Source: Methylorubrum aminovorans (lineage in GTDB: Bacteria > Pseudomonadota > Alphaproteobacteria > Rhizobiales > Beijerinckiaceae). Taken from it: a stretch of 64,000 bases of DNA. The number at the start of each line of letters is the position of its first letter. Position 1 is the stretch's first letter. Below, piece by piece: positions 56,958-64,000 of this stretch. The DNA lies in contig NZ_BPRC01000008.1 in the NCBI RefSeq assembly GCF_022179725.1, positions 1-64,000 of the forward strand, written 5' to 3'. The notes beneath the pieces were generated by a model that was not told the origin of the DNA, searched no databases, and worked only from the letters and a program-made list of their open reading frames with translations. The translations under genes were made by a program, and so were the position numbers.

Positions 56958-57869
56958 GTGAGCGAGGTCATGACCGACCCGGCCGAACAAGAGGCGAGTT
57001 TCCTCAATGAGCTCGGCCGGCGGGTACGCCATGCCCGGACGGTGCGGGGGCTGTCGCGCAAGCTGCTCTCGCAGGCCTCCGGCCTGTCCGAGCGCTACAT
57101 CGCCCAGCTCGAGAGCGGCCAGGGCAACGTCTCGATCATCCTGCTGCGGCGTGTCGCCAACGCGATGGGCATGCGGCTCGACGATCTCGTCTCGAGCCAG
57201 GAGGCTTCCCCCGACTGGCGCGTCATCCGCGACCTGCTCGAACAGGCGAACCCGGACCAGATCGCCTTGGCTAAGGCGGCGCTCGCGGGCTCGACCGGCG
57301 CGGATGTGCAGACAGTCCGGCGGCGCGTGGCTCTGGTGGGCCTGCGCGGCGCCGGCAAATCGACGCTCGGCCGGATGGCGGCCGCCCATCTCGGCTGGCG
57401 CTTCGTGGAGCTCAACACGGAGATCGAGCGCGAGAACGGCCTGTCGGTCCGCGAGATTTTCGCGATCTACGGCCAGGAAGGTTACCGTCGTTTGGAGCAG
57501 AAGGCGCTTCGCGGCCTCGCCGAGCAGCCGGGCCCGATGGTGCTCGCCACCGGCGGCAGCATCGTCGCCGAACCGCTGACCTACGACCTGCTCCTCTCCT
57601 CCTTCTACACCATCTGGCTCCAGGCCCGGCCCGAGGAGCATCTGCAGCGGGTGCGCGACCAGGGCCATGTCGAGGGCAAGGGTGACCCCACCTCCGTGCT
57701 CGAAGACCTGCGCGCCGTCCTGCTTAGCCGCGAGCCGCTCTATGCCCGCGCCTCGGCCACGGTGGACACCTCCGACGTCCCGGTCGAGACCATGGCCGCA
57801 CGCCTGATCGAGGTGATCGAAGATCGCTTCAGCGGCCACGACAACGGCGGCAAGCGCCCCATCGCGTAA
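56958..57869 (+). CDS. XRE regulator with shikimate-kinase-like domain (BzdR/BoxR type)
   Basis: A 303-residue regulator. An XRE helix-turn-helix lies at about 20-77 (LLSQASGLSERYIAQLESGQGNVS), and a shikimate-kinase-like domain follows from about 122. Walker A is GLRGAGKST (128-136). The loop that binds shikimate and Mg2+ in AroK (DSD) reads ELN here at 151-153, so key acidic residues are lost and the domain is probably a ligand sensor, as in BzdR/BoxR, which respond to benzoyl-CoA. No aromatic-degradation genes are adjacent. GTG 56958 follows AAAGGA; ATG 56970 is an alternative. Confidence 0.87.
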   Translation: MSEVMTDPAEQEASFLNELGRRVRHARTVRGLSRKLLSQASGLSERYIAQLESGQGNVSIILLRRVANAMGMRLDDLVSSQEASPDWRVIRDLLEQANPDQIALAKAALAGSTGADVQTVRRRVALVGLRGAGKSTLGRMAAAHLGWRFVELNTEIERENGLSVREIFAIYGQEGYRRLEQKALRGLAEQPGPMVLATGGSIVAEPLTYDLLLSSFYTIWLQARPEEHLQRVRDQGHVEGKGDPTSVLEDLRAVLLSREPLYARASATVDTSDVPVETMAARLIEVIEDRFSGHDNGGKRPIA

Positions 57870-58128
57870 GCGACGGCGCGATCCGCCGCAGGGTCTGGCT
57901 CGACCTCTTGATGCGGCGGCGGGCAACACCAAGCTGTAGAGCCTGCCCCGGCTGGGCGAAGACTCTTCTCCCGCTTGCCGCCCGCGCGATACGGGTCGTA
58001 TCCACTTTCTCGGTTCAGCCGGGACAATCGGTTCCGCCCCGGTGTCGAGTCGCCAATGCTCTGCCGGCCGCGCACCGCATCGCGGCCCAGAGGCCGAATG
58101 GACAGCCCGCGCTGTCGAGGAGGAATGC

Positions 58129-58989
58129 ATGTCCGCCAGTCCGTCGCTCAGCCCGGCCTCCGGGCGCGAAGGGATCGCCGGAATCGTCGATCCGCTCTGG
58201 ACGCGCGTGCGCACCGAGGCGGAGACGGTGGTGCGCGACGAGCCGCAACTCGCCTCGTTCTTCGTGGCGACCATCCTCAACCATCCGAGCCTCGAAGCGG
58301 CGGTGGCTCACCGCGTCGCCACGCGACTCGGCCACGCCTCGCTCTCGACCGAACTCGTCGCCCACGGCTTCCACGAGGCGCTCCAGGACGATGCGTATAT
58401 TGGCCAGAGCATGCGCGCCGACATCCTCGCCGTCATGGACCGCGACCCGGCGACCACGCGGGCGATCGAGCCGCTGCTCTACTTCAAGGGTTTCCACGCG
58501 ATTCAGGCGCACCGCCTCGCCCACTGGTACTGGGGCCAGGGCCGGCGCGACCTCGCACTCTACCTCCAGAGCCGGTCCTCGGAGGTGTTCCAGACCGACA
58601 TCCACCCGGCCGCCCGGATCGGGCGCGGAGTGTTCTTCGATCACGCCACCGGCCTCGTCGTCGGCTCCACCGCTGTGATCGAGGACGACGTCTCAATCCT
58701 GCACGCGGTGACGCTGGGCGGCACGGGCAAGCATGGCGGCGACCGCCACCCGAAGATCCGCCGCGGCGTGATGATCGGCGCGGGCGCCAAGATCCTCGGC
58801 AACATCGAGGTCGGGGCCTGCGCCCGCGTCGCGGCGGGCTCGGTCGTGCTCCGCTCGGTGCCGCCGCATACCACCGTCGTCGGCGTGCCGGCGCGCGTCG
58901 TGGGAGCCGCCGGCTGCGCCGAGCCCGCTCGCTCGATGGATCAACTCGTGGCGATGAGCGAGTTCGTCGACATCGCCGGCGGGATCTGA
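58129..58989 (+). CDS. cysE: Serine O-acetyltransferase
   Basis: Makes O-acetylserine from serine and acetyl-CoA for cysteine synthesis. The 286-residue product has a helical N-terminus, FKGFHAIQAHRLAHWYW, a left-handed beta-helix with VTLGGTGKHGGDRHPKI and RVAAGSVVLRSVPPHTTVVGVPARVVG. GAGGAGG precedes the ATG. It is followed by a DUF3126 gene, a common pairing in this class. Confidence 0.94.
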   Translation: MSASPSLSPASGREGIAGIVDPLWTRVRTEAETVVRDEPQLASFFVATILNHPSLEAAVAHRVATRLGHASLSTELVAHGFHEALQDDAYIGQSMRADILAVMDRDPATTRAIEPLLYFKGFHAIQAHRLAHWYWGQGRRDLALYLQSRSSEVFQTDIHPAARIGRGVFFDHATGLVVGSTAVIEDDVSILHAVTLGGTGKHGGDRHPKIRRGVMIGAGAKILGNIEVGACARVAAGSVVLRSVPPHTTVVGVPARVVGAAGCAEPARSMDQLVAMSEFVDIAGGI

Positions 58990-59128
58990 ATCCGGCCTGT
59001 CGCTTTCCCGCTGGGTTGCCTGCCCACCCGCGACGTGGCAAGCCGCCGGCCACCATCCGAAGCCCCCTCAGCGCTGCCGCCGGAACCCTACGTCCCGGCG
59101 CGCACCGCCTCGCAAGAAGGTTGACGGC

Positions 59129-59344
59129 GTGACCAAGACCGAAGTCGCCAAGCTGCAGGACTACCTGCGCCGCAAGTTCGCCAACGCCAATATCCGCGTC
59201 GTCGCGATGAAGACCGGTGATTCCGCCGAGGTGTTCATCGGCGACGAGTCGATCGGCGTGCTCGCCGACGACAAGGAGGACGGCGACGATTCCTTCACCT
59301 TCCGCATGGCGATTCTCGACATCGACCTCGAAGAGGACGCCTGA
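59129..59344 (+). CDS. DUF3126 family protein
   Basis: A 71-residue acidic protein (KLQDYLRRKFANANIRVVAM, then DDKEDGDDSFTFRMAILDIDLEEDA), the alphaproteobacterial DUF3126 family. GTG start with AAGAAGG upstream. Conserved next to cysE; function unknown. Confidence 0.88.
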   Translation: MTKTEVAKLQDYLRRKFANANIRVVAMKTGDSAEVFIGDESIGVLADDKEDGDDSFTFRMAILDIDLEEDA

Positions 59345-59497
59345 GGCTCGCCTCGTCCCGATCACGGATATCGATTCCGACGCCGTCCCGGGCTTTCCCG
59401 CCTGTGGGCGGCGTTAGCGTTAACGAAACCTCTTTCTTAACAAGACGTAAACCTTCGGTCAGACTGCGCGTCACATCCTGAGAAGGAGCGTCGCGTC

Positions 59498-59827
59498 ATG
59501 ACCCTGAGCCCGTCTTCCCTCGAAGCCATCCAGGCGCTCATTGTCGGCCTCGCGCTGGCGGGGCTGCTCGCGAGCGCCTTCGAATATGCCACGAACCGGC
59601 GCGCGAGCTTCCGCCTGCTCGAAGCCGGTGGCGTCACCGCCTTGGTCGCCCTGCCGATGATCGCGGTGGTCGCGCCCTTCATCATCTTGCGCAACACCTT
59701 GCGGGGCCGCCGCTTCGAGCATCGGCCGATACCCTTCGTGATGATCGCGACGATGATCGCCTGCGGCTGGAGCCTGCTCTCGGGCCAGATCGCCCTCGGC
59801 ATGGCCCATCGGCTGGCCGGACTGTAA
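59498..59827 (+). CDS. Three-span membrane protein
   Basis: A 109-residue protein with hydrophobic segments at about 11-25, 44-64 and 78-96. Family not certain. AGAAGGAG precedes the ATG. Function unknown. Confidence 0.78.
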   Translation: MTLSPSSLEAIQALIVGLALAGLLASAFEYATNRRASFRLLEAGGVTALVALPMIAVVAPFIILRNTLRGRRFEHRPIPFVMIATMIACGWSLLSGQIALGMAHRLAGL

Positions 59828-59892
59828 CCGCGCTCGCGTGCATCGTCTTTTTCGCGAAATCCGGCGGCCGCCTTTCGGGACGATGCTCTCGG

Positions 59893-60525
59893 TTACTGAC
59901 GCACCCACATCACCCGCGCCATCCAGGCGACGTCGGCGAGCGGCACCATGCGATCCTCGTGGTCGGGGTTGAGCGAGGCCAGCTCGATGGTCCGCGCGGT
60001 GCGGCGGCGCAGCTCCTTGGCCAGCACCTCGCCGTTGGTGAGCCGGGCGACGATCCGGTCGCCCTTGCGGATGCCGGCATTGGGGGCAACGATCAGCACG
60101 TCGCCGTCGCGGTAGAGCGGCAGCATCGAATCGCCCTGCACCTCCAAGGCGAAGGCGTGGTCATCGCCGAGATCGGGAAACTCGATCTCGTCCCAGCCGG
60201 GGCCGCCCGTCGGAATTCCCTCCTCGGTGAACAGGCGGCCGGATCCGGCCTGCGTCAGGCCGACCAGCGGCACCATCGTGCGGGCCGGCGCCTGCCCGGA
60301 ATCGACGAGATGCAGGAAGTCGTCGAGGCTGGCGCCCGTGGCCGCGAGCACCTTCGCGATCGATTCGGTGGAGGGCCAGCGCTTGCGCCCGTCGGGCCCG
60401 ACGCGTTTCGAGCGGTTGAAGCTCGTGGCGTCGAGGCCCGCACGTCGGGCGAGGCCCGACGCGGAGAAGCCGTGGCGCTCGGCCAACCGGTCGATCGCAG
60501 TCCAGATCTGCTCGTGCGACAGCAT
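59893..60525 (-). CDS. XRE/S24 self-cleaving repressor (LexA/CI-like)
   Basis: A 210-residue repressor. An N-terminal helix-turn-helix (SASGLARRAGLDATSFNRSKRV) precedes an S24 domain with Ala93-Gly94 as the likely cleavage site (TQAGSG). The Ser/Lys dyad is Ser133 (GDSMLP) and Lys170 (VLAKEL). All autoproteolysis elements are present. No phage genes lie nearby, so it is a free-standing repressor. ATG 60561 is an alternative start. Confidence 0.85.
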   Translation of the reverse strand: MLSHEQIWTAIDRLAERHGFSASGLARRAGLDATSFNRSKRVGPDGRKRWPSTESIAKVLAATGASLDDFLHLVDSGQAPARTMVPLVGLTQAGSGRLFTEEGIPTGGPGWDEIEFPDLGDDHAFALEVQGDSMLPLYRDGDVLIVAPNAGIRKGDRIVARLTNGEVLAKELRRRTARTIELASLNPDHEDRMVPLADVAWMARVMWVRQ

Positions 60526-60738
60526 AGCGGCCTCAGACCGGCGCGTGTGCCGTTGAGACATACGGCCTAAAGTTAGGAAACTAGAACCCGCCGAACCCGG
60601 ACGCAATCGGAGCATCCGGAGAGGCGAGTGTCGCATCTGAACGGCAAGCGGTGAAGACGTGGCACCCCGTATCCGGCATCGGTTGCCGCGGGGAAGCGCG
60701 CGTTCTATCGCTCCGGAAGATCGACCCCCGGAGACCGG

Positions 60739-61089
60739 ATGGCCCTCGTCTACAAGATCTGTCCGCGCGACCTCTGGCGGAACGCCGAGGCGCTCGGCCG
60801 CTTCACCGGTGCGCCCGTCGATCACGCCGACGGGTTCATCCACTTCTCGACCGCCGACCAAGTCGTCGAGACCGCCGCCCGCCATTTCGCCGGACAGGAC
60901 GACCTGCTCCTCGTGGCGGTCGAGGGTGACGACCTCGGGCCGGCGTTGCGGTTCGAGCCGTCGCGGGGCGGCGCGCTGTTCCCGCACCTCTACGGCGACC
61001 TTCCCTTGAGCGCCGTGCGCTCCGTGACCGCCCTCCCCCTCGATCCAGAGGGACGGCACGTCTTCCCGGCGGAGATCGTGCCGGCATGA
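60739..61089 (+). CDS. DUF952 protein
   Basis: A 116-residue DUF952 protein ([17 protein letters not shown], then [20 protein letters not shown]). Its stop overlaps the pyrD start (ATGA). Function unknown; the pyrD pairing recurs in alphaproteobacteria. Confidence 0.9.
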   Translation: MALVYKICPRDLWRNAEALGRFTGAPVDHADGFIHFSTADQVVETAARHFAGQDDLLLVAVEGDDLGPALRFEPSRGGALFPHLYGDLPLSAVRSVTALPLDPEGRHVFPAEIVPA

Positions 61090-62162
61090 TCGACGCGCTT
61101 TTCCCCCTCGCCCGGCCGCTGCTGCACGGGCTCGACGCCGAGACGGCGCACGACCTGACGATTCGCGGCCTCTCACTGCTGCCGCCGCGCCGGCCGCCGG
61201 CCGACGACGCGGCGCTCGCCGTCGAGGTGTTCGGGCGGCGCTTCCCCAACCCGGTCGGCCTTGCCGCCGGCTTCGACAAGGGCGCGCGGGTGGCCGACGC
61301 ACTTCTGGGCCTCGGCTTCGGCTTCGTCGAGGTCGGCGGCGTGGTGCCACGGCCGCAGCCCGGCAATCCGCGCCCCCGGGTGTTCCGGCTCCCCGGCGAC
61401 CGGGCGGTGATCAACCGCTTCGGCCTCAACAGCGAGGGGCTCGACGCGGTGGCCGACCGGCTCAAGGCCCGCGAAGGCCGGGAGGGCATCGTCGGCGTCA
61501 ATATCGGGGCCAACAAGGAATCGGCGGACCGGCTCGCCGACTACGTCGCCTGCACCGCGCGGCTCGCCCCGCACGTCGCCTTCATCACCGTCAACGTCTC
61601 CTCGCCCAACACGCCGGGCCTGCGCGATCTTCAGGGCGAGGCGTTCCTCGACGACCTGCTCGCCCGCGTGGTCGCCGCCCGCGACGAAAGCGGATCGAGA
61701 GCGGCGGTGCTGCTCAAGATCGCGCCCGACATCGCCCTCGAGGGGCTCGACGCCATGACGGCGACGGCGCTCCGGCGCGGCATCCAGGGCCTCGTCGTCT
61801 CGAACACCACGATCGCGCGGCCCGCCAGCCTTACGGAATCCACCATCGCGAAGGAGACCGGCGGCCTGTCCGGCCGGCCGCTCTTCGGCCCGGCGACGCG
61901 GCTTCTCGCGCAGACCTATCTGCGCGTCGGCGACCGGATCCCGCTGGTCGGCGTCGGCGGGATCGATTCGGCCGAGGCCGCCTGGACCAAGATCCGGGCC
62001 GGCGCGCGCCTCGTCCAGCTCTACTCCGCCCTCGTCTACGAGGGGCCGGGGCTCGTCGGCACGATCAAGCGCGGCCTGAGCCAGCGGCTTCGGGCGGAAG
62101 GGCTGACGAGCCTCGAACCGGTGGTCGGGCGGGACGCGGCCGACCTCGCGCAGGGCGCGTGA
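61086..62162 (+). CDS. pyrD: Dihydroorotate dehydrogenase (quinone), class 2
   Basis: Oxidises dihydroorotate to orotate in pyrimidine synthesis, passing electrons to quinone at the inner membrane. The 358-residue product has an N-terminal amphipathic region, [31 protein letters not shown] (Ser catalytic base of class 2) and [14 protein letters not shown]. Length is normal. ATGA overlap with the DUF952 gene. Confidence 0.95.
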   Translation: MIDALFPLARPLLHGLDAETAHDLTIRGLSLLPPRRPPADDAALAVEVFGRRFPNPVGLAAGFDKGARVADALLGLGFGFVEVGGVVPRPQPGNPRPRVFRLPGDRAVINRFGLNSEGLDAVADRLKAREGREGIVGVNIGANKESADRLADYVACTARLAPHVAFITVNVSSPNTPGLRDLQGEAFLDDLLARVVAARDESGSRAAVLLKIAPDIALEGLDAMTATALRRGIQGLVVSNTTIARPASLTESTIAKETGGLSGRPLFGPATRLLAQTYLRVGDRIPLVGVGGIDSAEAAWTKIRAGARLVQLYSALVYEGPGLVGTIKRGLSQRLRAEGLTSLEPVVGRDAADLAQGA

Positions 62163-62492
62163 ACCGCCCCGCGCCCCACCATCCGAGCGCGGACACAATG
62201 CAGTTTTCTGCGCACTGCACTTTGTTGCAACGCATCAAATTTCCAAGTCGCTCGTTCGCCCTCTCGACGAGATGAACCCTTGAGCCATTCCAGAAATAGG
62301 CACCTTCTGGAATTGAGTTAAATTGCTCTGCGCACAACGAATACCTCCCCCATCAACGGCCACGCATCCACTCGCATCTGCGAGATGTTACGTCTCGATC
62401 CAGGCATCCGAAACCGCTCACCCGCCAGGGGGCGAGACGGCGGGCGCGGATCGTCCACAACATCTCCCACATCGCGAAGACCGGGCTCTCGG
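62163..62492 (+). other. Promoter region of the molybdopterin oxidoreductase gene
   Basis: 330 bp without a supported gene; AT-richer around 62195-62330. It presumably drives the next gene. No operator could be identified. Confidence 0.45.
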
Positions 62493-64000
62493 ATGGACCG
62501 TTCGCAAGGCTTACCCAAGCGCTCTTCCGCCGCGGGCGGATGGGGCGCGCTGAAGAGTTGCGGCAAGTTCCTGTTGGGCAGCCGCGCTCCGCTCTCTGGG
62601 GCGCGAGCCCTGCTCAGCGCCAACCAGCCCGACGGCTTCGACTGCCCCGGCTGCGCCTGGGGCGACCCGGCCCACGGCTCGTCGTTCGAGTTCTGCGAGA
62701 ACGGCGTGAAGGCGGTCTCGTGGGAGGCCACTGACAAGCGCGTGACGCCGCGCTTCTTCGCCAAGCATCCGGTCACGGAGCTGCGCGGCTGGACCGACTA
62801 CGCTCTGGAGAGCGAGGGTCGCCTCACCCACCCGATGCGCTACGACGCGCAGAGCGACACCTACCGCCCCGTGGAATGGGAGGAGGCGTTTGCCGAGATC
62901 GGCGCAACGCTGCGCGGCTTCGACCATCCCGACCGCGTCGAGTTCTACACCTCCGGCCGCGCCTCCAACGAGGCCGCCTACCTCTACCAGCTCTTCGCCC
63001 GCGCCTACGGCACCAACAACTTCCCCGATTGCTCGAACATGTGCCACGAGGCGAGCGGCATCGCGCTGACTCAGGCCATCGGCATCGGTAAGGGCACGGT
63101 GCTGCTCGAAGACTTCGAGCGGGCGGACGCGATCTTCGTCGTCGGGCAGAACCCCGGCACCAACCATCCGCGCATGCTGGGCGACCTGCGCCGGGCCGCC
63201 GAGCGCGGCGCGCGCGTCGTGGTGCTCAATCCCGTGCGCGAGCGCGGGCTGGAGCGCTTCGCCGACCCGCAGAACAGCGTCGAGATGCTGCGCGGGGCGA
63301 GCCACCCGATCGCCAGCCACTATTACCAGCCCAAGCCCGGCGGCGACATGGCCGCCTTCCGCGGCATCGCCAAAGTGGTGTTCGCCCGCGACACGGCGGC
63401 GCTCGCGGCGGGCAAGCCCTCGCTTCTCGACCACGCCTTCATCGCCGCCCATACCAGCGCCTTCGACGAGTACCGCGCGGCGGTCGAGGCGACGGCGTGG
63501 GAGGCGATCCTCGACCAATCGGGTCTGACCCGCGAGGACATCGAGACCGCGGCCGACGTCTATCTCGGTGCTGAGAAGGTGATCGCGACTTGGGCGATGG
63601 GCGTGACCCAGCACCGCCACTCGGTGGCGACGATCCGCGAGATCGCCAACCTGCTGTTCCTGCGCGGTCATATCGGCCGGCCCGGCTCGGGCCTGTGCCC
63701 GGTGCGGGGCCATTCCAACGTGCAGGGCGACCGCACCGTCGGCATCAACGAGAAGCCGCCGGCCGCGCTTCTCGAAGCGCTCGACCGAGCGTTCGGCCTC
63801 ACCATGCCGCGAAAGCACGGCCACAACGTGCTCGGCGCCATCGGCGCGATGCTCGACGGCTCGTCCAAAGCCTTCATCGGCTTAGGGGGTAATTTCGTGC
63901 GCGCCACGCCCGACACGCGGCTGGTGGAGAAGGCGCTGGCGGGCTGCGAGCTCACCGTCCACATCGCGACGAAGCTCAACCACTCGCATCTCGTGCCAGG
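62493..64000 (+). CDS. FdhF/YdeP-family molybdopterin oxidoreductase (partial, cut by right edge)
   Basis: The first 502 codons of a molybdopterin-dependent oxidoreductase. A short Cys pair (Cys51, Cys54 in DCPGCAWGD) takes the place of the usual four-cysteine cluster. Then come PDCSNMCHEASG, LFVVGQNPGTNHPRM-like segments (AIFVVGQNPGTNHPRML) and GHIGRPGSGLCPVRGHSNVQG, all typical of the YdeP group. Methylobacterium has a formate dehydrogenase of this type (Fdh4); I cannot tell whether this is it. ATG 62493 is the first plausible start; its ribosome binding site is weak. Confidence 0.82.
   Translation, partial: MDRSQGLPKRSSAAGGWGALKSCGKFLLGSRAPLSGARALLSANQPDGFDCPGCAWGDPAHGSSFEFCENGVKAVSWEATDKRVTPRFFAKHPVTELRGWTDYALESEGRLTHPMRYDAQSDTYRPVEWEEAFAEIGATLRGFDHPDRVEFYTSGRASNEAAYLYQLFARAYGTNNFPDCSNMCHEASGIALTQAIGIGKGTVLLEDFERADAIFVVGQNPGTNHPRMLGDLRRAAERGARVVVLNPVRERGLERFADPQNSVEMLRGASHPIASHYYQPKPGGDMAAFRGIAKVVFARDTAALAAGKPSLLDHAFIAAHTSAFDEYRAAVEATAWEAILDQSGLTREDIETAADVYLGAEKVIATWAMGVTQHRHSVATIREIANLLFLRGHIGRPGSGLCPVRGHSNVQGDRTVGINEKPPAALLEALDRAFGLTMPRKHGHNVLGAIGAMLDGSSKAFIGLGGNFVRATPDTRLVEKALAGCELTVHIATKLNHSHLVP

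Noticed and set aside
55293..58280. 995-codon minus-strand frame across the binding protein, regulator and part of cysE
   Set aside because: It crosses three well-supported plus-strand genes, and its composition is that of a reverse shadow.

Overview
The window reads as a chromosomal segment from a Methylobacterium/Methylorubrum-type alphaproteobacterium. It is GC-rich and densely coded. It carries the str operon, alphaproteobacterial families (FYDLN-acid protein, DUF2336, DUF3126 next to cysE, TIGR02300), a malyl-CoA-lyase-family gene, an oxalate uptake/oxalyl-CoA reduction cluster of the kind described in M. extorquens, and the start of an FdhF/YdeP-type molybdopterin oxidoreductase. I found no rRNA, CRISPR array, insertion sequence or prophage.

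Layout. 1-3734 (minus): rpsL-rpsG-fusA-tuf, with tuf cut by the left edge. 4124-14534: the three genes of a Wadjet/MksBEF-like SMC complex, jetA-jetB together (14534-12473) and jetC about 4.9 kb away on the same strand (7591-4124). Between them lie a MarR-GNAT regulator, an esterase, a VOC-family ring-cleaving dioxygenase and a LysR regulator with a strong palindromic operator. No jetD is visible. 14663-20877: HAD phosphatase, Gly/Tyr-rich exported protein, CoA-ester lyase, tautomerase, LysR, MFS exporter and small proteins. 21085-25880 (minus): oxlT, FAH-family hydrolase, oxalyl-CoA reductase and oxalate-CoA ligase, with overlapping start/stop codons at two junctions. 26174-34163: two CsbD-like stress proteins, two cyclic-di-GMP proteins, a creatininase-family protein, a frameshifted glycosyltransferase, a membrane hydrolase and tRNA-Thr. 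34748-41531: YggU, cmk-aroA, a FYDLN protein, a putative YedY-like/flavin reductase redox pair and a DUF2336 protein. 42492-46825: TonB siderophore receptor, PepSY membrane protein and a Crp/Fnr regulator.

46955-48803 is a lower-GC AraC/SDR pair that looks acquired. 49021-56678 is a signalling block: a REC-DUF3369-histidine kinase, divergent from an OmpR-type regulator preceded by 18-bp tandem repeats, then a second histidine kinase whose stop codon overlaps the start of an orphan oligopeptide/nickel-type binding protein. 56958-64000: a BzdR-like XRE-shikimate-kinase regulator, cysE-DUF3126, an S24 repressor, DUF952-pyrD and the partial molybdopterin oxidoreductase.

The most interesting features are the split, JetD-less JetABC locus, the kinase/binding-protein pair, the repeat-containing leader before the OmpR-type regulator, and the glycosyltransferase frameshift. 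All function calls come from reading the sequence; no database search was run.
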